Below, one piece after another: positions 50,801 through 62,800 of a stretch of 64,000 nt of DNA (positions are counted from its first letter, which is position 1; each line of letters begins with the position of its first letter). Made by a program: the position numbers and the translations under genes. Origin of the DNA: Bedellia somnulentella. Lineage: Eukaryota > Arthropoda > Insecta > Lepidoptera > Bedelliidae. The notes under the pieces were generated by a model. It was not told where the DNA came from. It searched no databases and was given only the letters and a program-made list of their open reading frames with translations. The DNA lies in NCBI GenBank assembly GCA_963576735.1, contig OY755186.1, forward strand, positions 12,635,970 to 12,699,969. The letters are read 5' to 3'.

Positions 50801-53800
50801 AATGCCGTATGTATATCCATATTTTGTTTCACCCCCTTCTGAATGGCCCGTTTACACTGTTTAACAGCGTTTTCTGCAGCCCCGTTAGAAGCTGGGTGGT
50901 AAGGCGCCGAAAAAATATGCTCTATGCCGTTATGTTTTAAAAAATTACGTAATTCTGAACTGGAAAAGGGAGGCCCGTTGTCACTAACAACTTGCTTAGG
51001 TAAACCAAACTTAGCCCAGATATCTCTTAAAACTGCTATCACTGCTAGTGCGGTTGTCCTTTTCATTTCAACCGCTTCGATCCACTTTGAACATGAATCT
51101 ATCATAACTAAAAAACTCTTACCGTAGATAGGTCCCAGAAAATCGAGATGTAAACGTGACCAGGGCCGGGACGGCCACGGCCAGGACTGCGGCGCGTGTC
51201 CCGGCGGCACGTCCGCCACGACGGCGCACACCTCGCACTCGCGGCACGCCGCCTCCACCGCTTCGTCTACACCGGGCCACCACACGTAACTCCGCGCTAG
51301 ACATTTAGTTTTAACTATTCCCATATGTGGGTCATGTAACTCTAATAACACCTTTGCTCTACATGAAGATGGAATGACTACCCGGTGACCCCACATTATG
51401 CAACCTAACTCTACGTATAACTCGTTCTTTCTATTGAAATATGGTTTTAATTCTTTAATATCTACATCTGTCGGCCATCCGTCCGATATGTAGCTTAAGA
51501 CCCGGCTCAAAATGGGATCGTTCTGAGTATCTTTCTTGAGTTTTGAATAGTCTAGTAACATGGCATCGGTCGCAAAATGTAAATATGTTTGTTCTGGTAA
51601 ATTATTCTCCTCCCGAATTCCCTCATCCTTTTGCGACTTAATTAAACGAGATAAGACATCAGCCGTGTTCTTATCCGTTTTAACATACTCTATATTAAAA
51701 TTATATGCTGATAATTTAATAGCCCATCGTTGTAACCGACTCGCTGCCGTCGCTGGTACCCCTATATTTGAACCAAAAATACTGACAAGAGGCTTATGAT
51801 CAGTACGTAGAACAAAGCGCCTGCCATATAGGTATTGGTGAAATTTTTCAACCGCAAACACTATAGCTAATGCTTCTTTATGAATTTGGCTATAGTGTAT
51901 TTCATGTGCATTAAGTGATCGCGACGCATATGCTATCACGCGCTCCGAACCTGCGCTCTGGCCACTATCGGCGCGCTGCGCCAACACCGCGCCCAGCCCC
52001 CGGGAGCTCGCGTCCACTGTCAGCACTGTCTCCTGACTCATATCAAAATGTGCTAATGTCTTAGTACCGCATAAAAACTTTTTGACTGACTCGAAAGCTG
52101 AATTTTGATTTACTCCCCAAGTCCAAGGAGTTCCTTTTTTTAAAAGGTTGTATAAAGGTGATAATGTAGAACTTAAATTTTTTATGAATTTCCCATAGAA
52201 ATTAACCATTCCTAAAAATGATTTAAGTTCCGACACATTCCTAGGGTGGGGCATATCAACCATTGCCCTTATTTTCTCCGGGTCTACCCGGATACCGTTT
52301 GCGTTTATTATAAATCCTAAATATTTAACTTCTCTCTGTAAAAATTCGCATTTACTTTTTTTAACTTTAAGCCCGTTTTTACCTAATATATCCAAAACTG
52401 CGTTAATAGATTTTAAATGACTATCCCAGTCCTTATTCATTACCAATATATCGTCATAAAAGACCAGTACATTTGGCAACTTTGCAAACATGTCAACCAT
52501 CAACTTTTGAAATATTCCCGGGCTCGACGACAAACCGTACACTAATCTATTATATTTAAAAAGCCCTTTATGCGTATTTATCACAGTATATTGCCTTGAA
52601 TCCTCGTCTAACTCACACTGATTGTATGCTTGTGAGAGATCTATCTTTGTATACCATTGATTACCACTCATATTGCTAAATAAGTCTTCTATCTTTGGGA
52701 CCGGAAACCTATCCATCGATAATACTTTATTAAGGGTTACCTTGTAATCCGCACATATCCTAAGTCCCCCGTCTGCTCTGTTTACCACTACGAGCGGAGT
52801 GGCCCAGTCGGAATGGGTAACAGGTTCGATAACGCCCGCGCGCAGCATCGCGTCGAGCTCCGCATCCACCCGCTCACGCAACGCGTAAGGCAGCGGTCGC
52901 GCCCGGAAAAAAATAGGATTCGCGCCCTCGCGCACCTTTAGCTTGGCTCGACCTCCCGTGTATTTACCCAGTGTTCCGTCAAACAGTGTTCTGCACTACA
53001 CTCTGGCATATGATTTAATTCTAATTTGGCACTCGGCACATATACCGGAATATTTAATTCAGCTAACCACTGCCGACCCAACAAACTAGTAGTGCCTCTG
53101 TCTATGACATACAAATCTAACTGTTTACTGACTCCATTATAATAAACAATGACTTCTAAATAGCCTAAAGGTTTTATGGTCGACCCATCATACAATTTTA
53201 AAGTTAACTTACAGGGTTTTATTGGTAATTGATTAAATAATTCATCGTACACTTTTTTACTAACACAAGATAATGCTGATCCGGTGTCAACCTCCATATT
53301 CAACAAACAATTGTTAACTTTAATAGTTATACTAACCGGTTTATATTTCCCTAATGACATTTGATACAAACGCTCTTCTTGTTCCGATTCCGAAGTGATT
53401 GCGTCATCGTGATCATTCATCAAGTTCAACTTGGTTCGCTCTCTACTGTGCACTACCGATTGCGCATGCGCTGTTCCGCGCCCCCCGCGTCTCTCGGCCC
53501 GCCAACGATTGTTGGTCGCTGCGCCGCCGCCGCCGCTTCCACCGCCACCGGCACTCACCGCGCCGTTTCCCGCTACCTGCCCGCGATGTATTAATTGGCT
53601 TCTCATTTTACCCGCCGATTCTTGAGTCCTCCTGGCATGATTGAATTTCCGTGAACACATTTTTCTAAGATGGCCTACTTCTTTGCACGCGTAACACATA
53701 TAGTTTTTATATACACAGTCATGTCTATTATGTTTGGTATCACCACATCGTGAACACTCATTTAAATTTAGTACGTTTAACCGTTCCGTATTTTTTGACT

Positions 53801-56800
53801 GATTGTCCGAGTAATCCACCACTACACTATTTGCATCCCGTTCCGCAGCCTCTAAAGATAGCGCCAATGCAACCGCTCTGCTGTACGTGAGCTCATTCTC
53901 CGCAAACAATTTTTGCCTAATGGCGTCACTTTTTAACCCGCAAACAAGCTGGTCCCGCATATTTTCATTTAGAGCCTCCTTAAACGCACAATATTTTGAC
54001 ATTTTCCTTAAACATGTCACATAGTTGGTGATGGATTCGTCACTAAGTTGACGTCGTTGCCGGAATTTATATCTCTCTGCCAACTCCGATGGTTGTGGTT
54101 GAAGATGGGTGGCCAACAACTTCACTGCATCCTGGTATGATAAGCTAGCTGGCTTAATAGGGCTAGCCAATGTTACCAACAGTTCATACGCGTCTTCACC
54201 CATAACGGATATTAACGTCGGTAATTTGAAACTATCCTCCACTTTGTTGACGAGAAAATGCATTTCCAGCCGTTCCACGTAGCTGCTCCAGCTACTCGAC
54301 CCAATCACAAACTCACGCATTTGTCCCACCGACATTGTGACACTGTATTTTACAACTTCACTAGTTTAAAGTTATAATTTATACTCGTTCGCCACTGACA
54401 AATAAAAGACGTGTGTTTCCTTCAATCATATATTATAGACTAAAATCCTAAACTACCTTAACATATAAATATAAATCTAACTCTGACAACTACTAACGTA
54501 CATTACAATCTCCAACCGCCTCTTTCACAACTTTATCCCACCAACTTGTTGGTGGTCTATTTGACCTTTTACACACTCCACAAACTTCCGTCGCACATTC
54601 AACCATCGTCGATTTGAGCACATCCCATACTTCTTCTATTTCCATATTATCCTTCATCTCCACGCAACTTAGTCTATCATCCAATTTCCTCACGTATTCA
54701 TCTCTGATATTTTCATCTTCTTGCAGGTTTTCCACTTTTATTCTCGCAAAATCCGTTGTTGACACTTTAGGCCTGTGACGCCAACGCGTACACAGACCCC
54801 TTAATCGTGATATAACGAGAAAGTGATCTGTGCCAACGTTCGTGCCCCTATAGACCCTGCTTTATAAGCGCATACATATTTTGATAACACAAGACTACGA
54901 CCTACAAATATAGCTTTACATCCATTATTTGGGTATGGTGACGAAAAAATAAATAATAGAGCTACCAAAAGAATTTTCGTGCGTTATATTGCAAACAGGA
55001 AATTTAAATTATGGTTCACTTTGTCAAAAACGGAAGTCTCAGTAAGGTATAATGCATATGCACAAATTTTTCAAGTCCTAACTAGAAAACTAGTCAAGCC
55101 TGTCGTCAAAATATCTGTATTGGTGGTTTATTGTTAACTTCTGGGTAGCTTGGCTCTACATTCTTGCATTCAGTGTGAGACTTAAGCTTGGTAAAATATT
55201 ACAAACAGAACTTATGTTGTTTAACTTATTTTATATGAGTAATGGGAAAATCAACACAAAAATAATTGGTTCACGGTCTAACTTTTAAAAGCGAAGAAGC
55301 TGATTAATTCAAACATTTTAAGTACGTATATCTATTAATTCAAGTTAAAATATTCCTCATATACTTCAGCTGAACTGAAACATATCTAATTTTAAATATG
55401 ACTACAAATCATTCTATAATGGTTTAACCTCCCAAAGTGGTATTCATTCATAGTAAGCGTGCAAACTTTACCGAGAGCAGTTTTATAATATCAGCAAGGC
55501 TCTAACTCGGTCACTACATTAAAACTAATCTTTATAACTTTGTGTGTGTGATCTGTAGTTAGAATATAAATTTGAATAATGATTGTTTGTCAACCCGTTA
55601 ATAGATAACCTATCCACAAGTAGATACAGTATTGTGACCTGGACTTGAACTATGTATCTTATCATTCAATATTCGTTTCATTGTCTTGTTTGTAGAAAGC
55701 TTTTCCTTAGAAAAATGTAGGTTATTAAATAATTAATTATAGTTATCCGTTATTTATTGTATTGAGCATTAAATGGCGATCAAAAGTCTCTTTCAATCCT
55801 AATGGAAAACCCTCGAACTCATGACCACCATCAAACGAAGAAAGGGTGCGTATTTGGGACATGTGCTCCGTCACGATCGATACCAACTGCTTCAAGTGGT
55901 CATGGAGTGGAAAGATTGAAGGGAAACGGAGTGTCGGAAGAAGAAGGGCATCGTGGCTCTCGAACGTCCGAAAATGGACCAATATAGCCGGCGTCGAAGA
56001 CCTGTTTCGCCTAGCCCAAGATCAAAGGGGATACTTGGAGTTGATTGCAAACCTCCAGTAGTGGAGAGGCACTGAAAGAAGAAGAAGAATGCTAATGGGG
56101 ATTTATGTAAAATCAGTGACGATTTTTTTTATTAGTTCAGTAAAAGCAGTGTTTAAATGGTTAGGGCTCATGGTGCGAATATCTGAACTAAATTAGTGAA
56201 AAAGATAGATGGAGTATGGAGCCATTGTAATGAAGAACGTAAATCCTATTGGGAACTATATTTTCTATCACCAAAATTTATATTTGTCATCAAGTTGTAT
56301 CATATAATAAATAGATCTATCGCCATGAAATATTTTCGTTCACAGATAAACAAAAATTGTTCCCAGGTATGAATTATCAAATTAATGTTAATATATGTGT
56401 AAAATAAGAGATCGATAACCAATAAAATTATATTGCATTACTCGAATATAAACTTCGTTCTCATAAAAACAGTTTTGTTACTTAAATAATAGCTCTGTGC
56501 TCAGAATGGAAGATCTGTCACCAAATCAATCGATTATCGATCCCGGACTGCGACTACTTTTTATTTGATATGTTGTCACCAATACAGTAGTAACATTTTA
56601 TTTCGTTCAGATATTAAATTAAATAGTATTCGTTACCAATTTAATACATCAATTTATAATTTAATAGTAGTTAGTTATTTTTAAATATAATAATGTATTA
56701 TTTTTTTTATTATTATGTGAATGTTATTTTTTTATAAGTTTCCGTTATTATTATTTATACTGTGACAATTTAGAAATAATGCTAGTATGTTTATTAAGGT

Positions 56801-59800
56801 GTTAATATGCAAATACATTCACGAATAAATTTATAATTTAAATGAAAAAAATATCAAAGGGGCTGAGACAAAATGGCGCGCTTTAAAAATTAGGTAAGGC
56901 AAACAAAATACAAAACTTTTAAAATACATGGACTGATTTTGATGAATACAAAGTCCAATGGTTCAGCAAATGGAGAGTGGATCTACCGCACAATATTGAT
57001 TGGATGCATGGGAAATGCAACTGCCCTGCGTTTTACAAGAAATATATGTGCAAACATATTATCGGATTAGCCATACGCTGAATGCTAGCCAACCCCCCAC
57101 CAGAAGCAAAAAATGTGCTTATCGGCCAGAAAAGAAAAAGGGGGCGCCCTTCGAAATCCAAACCAGCGCTGATTATTCAGTGATTATTGTTTTTTAACTA
57201 TAAAAATTGATTATTAACTTTAATTAAGTGTTTTATTTACTACTAGCTGACCCCACAGACTTTGTACTGTCAAAAGTGTAGACTTTCACGTCGTCAAACT
57301 GAAATATTTAACTGACCTGTTGAGGGTCAGTTAGGGTCAGAGGGTCATGGGATGAGAAAAAAGGTGTTTTTCATAGGGTCCTCACAATTTTTTCACTTTA
57401 TAAATTTTAAGTTTATAAGTATAGTAGTTTCGGCTGAGCATTGATTCTTAGTCAGTTAGTCTGTTTTACCATTTTTTAAGAAAGTTTATTGATCTCTTAA
57501 TTTTTCTGGGATAAAAAGTGTCCTATTGTGTTAATTGGGATCATTATCTCGCTTCCTGTAAATTTTATTTTAAATATGTTCTGTGAATTAGTCTTCATTT
57601 AGCTACAAACATCTAAACTTTCACATTTATAATATTAATAGGATAAGGCTTAAACATAAGCTTCTCGCGCAGGTGACCTCGCTCGCCGGCCAGCAGCGCA
57701 GCGTCTTGTCGTGCGCTTCATGCACCCGTGTAAATTTTGTTACGGAGTAATTTTAAAATTGTATTATCTTCTAAGATATTTATTTAAATTAAGTGATGCC
57801 AAGGACAATTTTGTTCTCAATCAAATACTCTCAATCAACAACATATTTATTTGGATAAAGATTAATATTATGTTGATAAAACATTATGGCAATTACATAC
57901 ATACATACATATACTCACGCCATTAATTCCCATTGGGGTAGGCAGAGACTATCGATCGCCACTTCGTACGATCCTGACAAACCTCTCTAGCTTCGTTTAC
58001 ATCCATCAATCTTTTCATACATGCTCTTTTATTTTTCATACTTCATGCTATTATGGCAATTATGCATTAAATTCGACCAAATTTATTTACCATAAAAATG
58101 CTTATAGTAAGTGAAACTTAAAAGTTAGACATATACTTTCGCGGGCATTTTTTTAGATCATTTAAAGAGAAATAATTCTTTTATACATTTTCTTTGGGTA
58201 ACTTAAACCGTTTACGCAGCGCACACAACGGAAGCCTTAGTATGAATAATTATCCCCGTTTTTGCAACTTTATTCGCTGATAGTTTGCTTCTATTGATTG
58301 CAGCATGATGATATATAGCCTAAAACCTTCCTCAATAAATGGACTATCCAACACAAAAATATTTTTTCAATTTGATCGGGTAGTTCCTGAGATCCTAGCG
58401 TACAAACAAACAAACTCTTCAGCTTTATAATATTAGTATAGATTCTGCTAGCCATAAGCCAGCTATTTTAAACCAGCGCTAATTGTTTAGTGGTAATTAT
58501 TTTAAACAATAAATATTGATTATTTTGACTTTAATTGTTTTAGTTACTACTATGCATATTTAAATATAAATTATACTATCAGTGATGAAGATGATGACAA
58601 CTTTTTATTTGCACTTAATGCAATTTTCTAGTCACATAATATGATTTATTGGTGATCTCTTTAAATTAGTTTGCTTAAATACTTATTAGGACACACCTAT
58701 TATAATACATACAAAAACATTTATTTGGTACTAGACCTTATATCTCAGGATTTTTGGTGATTTATTGTGGAACTGATTTTACATTGTTTGGTGACTACAT
58801 TTTGGTGACAGATCTACTATTTTGAGGACAAACCCTATTATTTAAGAAACACAAAACTAATTAAATTGGTGATAGCTTAAATGATACCCAATCTTATTTA
58901 TATCCAATATAAACTTCGTCGAAATAGGCGGGAGTGTGTATTGTAAAAATACTAACAACGACATTGTAAGAGGTCAGGCGTTTAGAACGTATGAAAAGAT
59001 CGGCAAATATTTTTTTTTGTAAGTAATGCCATCAATATACAATACTGTTTAATTACAAACAACATAGATACTTCAAGCTCATAGGTCTTCAATGACATTT
59101 ACAAAAGCATAACTTTATTGAGATCGTGACGATACAAATATGAGTTGACTTTGTGGGTTTAACGACCTGCATTTAAAGCTCGTTCATTTGTACCAATCAT
59201 TTATGATATAAAACATTATATATATTGGTTAGCCCTAACAGATTATTCCTTGTGAAAGTGTGCCCGAGTGAAAGAAATATTTCCTTTTGTCTCAATATAC
59301 ATATAGCGAATTTGATTGTCTTTTCTAAGCGAAAAGTCATCGTTTTAAATGGTTAAACAAAGTATAATTATTTTTAAAGGAAAAATATACTTATTTGAAT
59401 CTTAAATTTGACAATATTCACGTATAGGTAACTTACCTCACGTTTAGGTAATTACCTCTTTGGACCTCAATGAACCTCTCAAATGTCATGTTTAAAAGTA
59501 TTTTCCATTGTACTCTCGGCTTTAATCCGCCAAAATTTCAATGTTTACATAATTCATAGTTTTATATTTTTTTAACAACTGTGATAGCTCAGTGGGTAGA
59601 ACACCCGCCTATCATGCAGACAGGCGTCGTGGGTTTAAATCCCGGGTCTGGCCTACACCACTTTGTTTTTCTAAAGCCATATGTGTGGTTAATTTATCAT
59701 GGTCATTGGTGTGGGAAAACACAGTTAGAAAACCCACATTTCTAAGTTATATTTAGTCAATAATTTCGTATTATTACCCATACATACATACAATCAACCG

Positions 59801-62800
59801 TGATAGCCCAGTGGGTAGAACACTCGGTTATCGTGCAAACGACTAGTGTTCAAATCCTGGGTCGGGCCTACACCAATTTGTCTTTTCTAAAGACATATGT
59901 GTGGTTAATTTATCATGGTTGTTAACGGTGAGGGAAAACATCGTGAGGAAACCCACATGGCTGAGTTGTACTTAGTCATGTGACAGTGTATTCGTACAAA
60001 ACGGCGATAGGCCTGCCCCCTATCACGTGAGTACACTGTCCATGCAAAACGTGGGTACTCTGAACACCAGGTGACAAAGTCACGTGATGTTCAGAAGTAT
60101 TAGTACCTCTGCCAACCCCTTCGGGGATATTCGGCGTGAACGTTTATGTTTATGTTATGTTTATGTTTACATACATACATATATTCACGGCTATAAATCC
60201 CTAGAAGGGGTAGCCAGAACTAAGGAACTAGAAATTCCTCAGCCACTTTTGGAAAGTTGAGTGGGGAAAAGATGGCAAAATGAAGGTTGTTGGTGATGGG
60301 TCTTTAGCCGCAACGCCCAAAAATCCCTTAAAAGCCCCAATACCGTTAGTCGCCTCTTACGTACGCCCACCGGCAGAAATGGGGTTGTGTTATTCTAAGC
60401 CGACACTACACAACTAATAACCATACAGTTAAGATTAAATGATAAAAAACACAGTAGCGGTGTCGTAACGGCTTAGAATAGCACTACCCCATTTCAACCC
60501 ATTGGTGTTCGTAAGAGTATTGGGTTTTAAATGATTTAAATTGATTTATCGCCTTATGTTTATGTATATGCGTGTAGAACAAAAAACTAACTTATTATGG
60601 CTCATATTCAAACAACAAGTGTGAGTAAGTGAAGAGTTGTTTTTATTAATCATAACATAACATATGATTCACTTCTGAGAAAGGGGCATCATAATTTAGG
60701 ATCATATTTATATCAATAAAATAATGATCAATCATAGTAAAGTGCTCTTAACTAACCAAAGGGGATTCTGTTAAATGTTATTAATAGTTCTAATAAAAAG
60801 TTGGCTCAATAAGTCACACTCCACAACTGACACGATACGATCTCAATTAAAGATAGACCAGAGAGTTACGAGGGGAGGTTCAAGTTGAACCATTCAACCG
60901 ACCTTGGAGGGCAAAATCTAAATTATTTTGATTAAATTTCATATTTACGAATGTGATATTGTCCATTTTACGAATTTCTTCTTTTGTTTTCCAAATCCAT
61001 TGAAGACTAAAATATAAATATTTTATGTTTCAATTTCAAATTGAATTGGTTCTTATACATTCTCCGAATTTATGTTTTTGTTTTGAAACCATTCTATTTT
61101 ATTCAGCCGTTCTTGATAAACAATAAAACTTAGGCTTAGAATGTCACTTCTCCTTTCTAGCCACGGGTGTCGTAAGAGGCGACTAAGGGTATGGGGCTTT
61201 TTAAGTGGTTTTCGGGCGATGTTGTGGGAGACGCATCATCAACGATACTTTATTTCTACCATTTGTCCCCTATCAACTTAAAAAATGTGGCTGAGGAGTT
61301 TCTAACTCTGAAGCTCTGGCTACCCCTTATTGGGATTTATGGCCGTGACTATATGTGTGTTTTTAAACCGTGCAACGGTTGCAATTAGCATATTGTCTCG
61401 AAACTAAAGAGATTAAGTAGATAGTTTATACACGCATGCGTGTGTTCGACCACGATCATTTGATCATACTCTACTTTGATCATATTTATATCCATGGATG
61501 TCTGGATTTCTTACGGATTTTTTATTTTATTTAGTTTGGAAGATTTACAGCTTAAAATCAATTTAAATTAACAAAAATTATTACAGGAAGCCATTAGAAA
61601 TATTGCACATATCTATATCATAAGTACATATATAAAGATCCTAGACTCTACCAATTATAAATAACATGGTACTGCTAATACGCCAAAAAATAAAATTAAC
61701 AAAACTAAAACGGTATCTGAAGTTCCGTCCACATATCCGTTTTCGTAGTCGTGTTATAGTTTTAAACATATCCAGCATTACACACATCTAATCAATGTAA
61801 GCGCAATTCAGATCGGTCAGTATCGAATAAGGTCCTAAAGCTATAATCAAAGATAGAGCAAGATTAATCGAATGGAGGATTTTTTCAAGTGCTAGTAAGT
61901 TGTTTAAATAACACATCATCTACCATATTTTTTCTTGATACAAACCCAAACAATTTTACCCCTTTAGGCAATGAATTTCACAAACTCCTTTTTAATACTT
62001 ATTTTAATCATAAAATATTTTATTCATAATTATTTATATCAAATTTCAAGTTTGTGGATACAGAATAAAACACTTTTCATACACACTTTACCCACCTATT
62101 TTACCCATTTGTTTTTTTTATCTATTCCCCTATACAATTCGGTATAAAAAGTAACCACAAACAAATTTAGGGGTGGAATTTTGGAAATTACCTTCTTTGT
62201 GCTCACATACACAATAAAGACACCACTGATAAAAATTTAAAGTTTTTAGGTACAGCAGATGATTGTAAGTAAGTCAGTCAGTTTTGCCTTTTATATGTAT
62301 AAATATAAATATACAGACACATTATACACAGATCAAGTAAAACATGTATAATGTCTCTCAAAGACATATTTAATATTATACAATACACATATAAGTAGGT
62401 AACATCCAAGACTAAGACACAATCATTTACGCTCATCAAATAAATGTTGCTCTCAGTGGGGATCGAACCCGCAACCTCCGGGCCGAGAAGTCACCTATCC
62501 ACTCGGCCACGGCCGTCGTCAAATGAATAGTTAATCCCATTTATTACAATATAAATTGATGTAAGAATCTGCCACCACTCATGTCATGGGATTACTTTCT
62601 TATCCATCCGTTTATCAGTGATCGATTTCATTCAACATTCAACTAGAATAATGAAAGTTAGACAAAAAGTTCAAGAATAATTTTAAAAAGGAATTAACGA
62701 AAGGATTTATATAAGCTCAGTAAAAAATATGAAATTATTGAAACATAAATATATCCCAAAAGCGTTTCTTGATTTCCTTCAGTGTTCTTATGCAGAATTA

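Larger units (their letters stand above)
49844..54507 (-). mobile_element. Ty3/gypsy LTR retrotransposon, structurally complete, no env
   Basis: A 4664-bp element on the minus strand with 112-bp LTRs that look identical, a 5-bp target duplication ATCTC (49839-49843 and 54508-54512), a primer-binding site after the 5' LTR, gag-protease and pol frames, and a purine tract before the 3' LTR. Identical LTRs and open long frames suggest a recent insertion. It lies within a LINE in intron 1 of the secreted-protein gene, in the same orientation as the gene. Confidence 0.95.
47803..54860 (-). mobile_element. RTE-like non-LTR retrotransposon (LINE), 5'-truncated and split by an LTR element
   Basis: The element runs on the minus strand from about 54860 to the CATA/TATG tail at 47803. 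A TTTATAA on each side (47796-47802 and 54861-54867) is a plausible 7-bp target duplication. The 5' part (54860-54508) begins within the last part of the endonuclease domain (NVGTDHFLVIS). Then comes the Ty3/gypsy element with its target duplication, then reverse transcriptase to the end. The TATG-type tail instead of poly(A), and the closing GHIERM and GRPRRT sequence, fit the RTE clade as I know it; clade assignment needs a tree. Confidence 0.8.

Noticed and set aside
53361..53644. Plus-strand Arg/Pro-rich open frames opposite gag
   Set aside because: Shadows of the Gly/Arg-rich linker of gag on the other strand.
62447..62520. Possible tRNA gene
   Set aside because: A and B boxes are present, but the acceptor stem does not close and a SINE body follows; treated as a tRNA-derived SINE.
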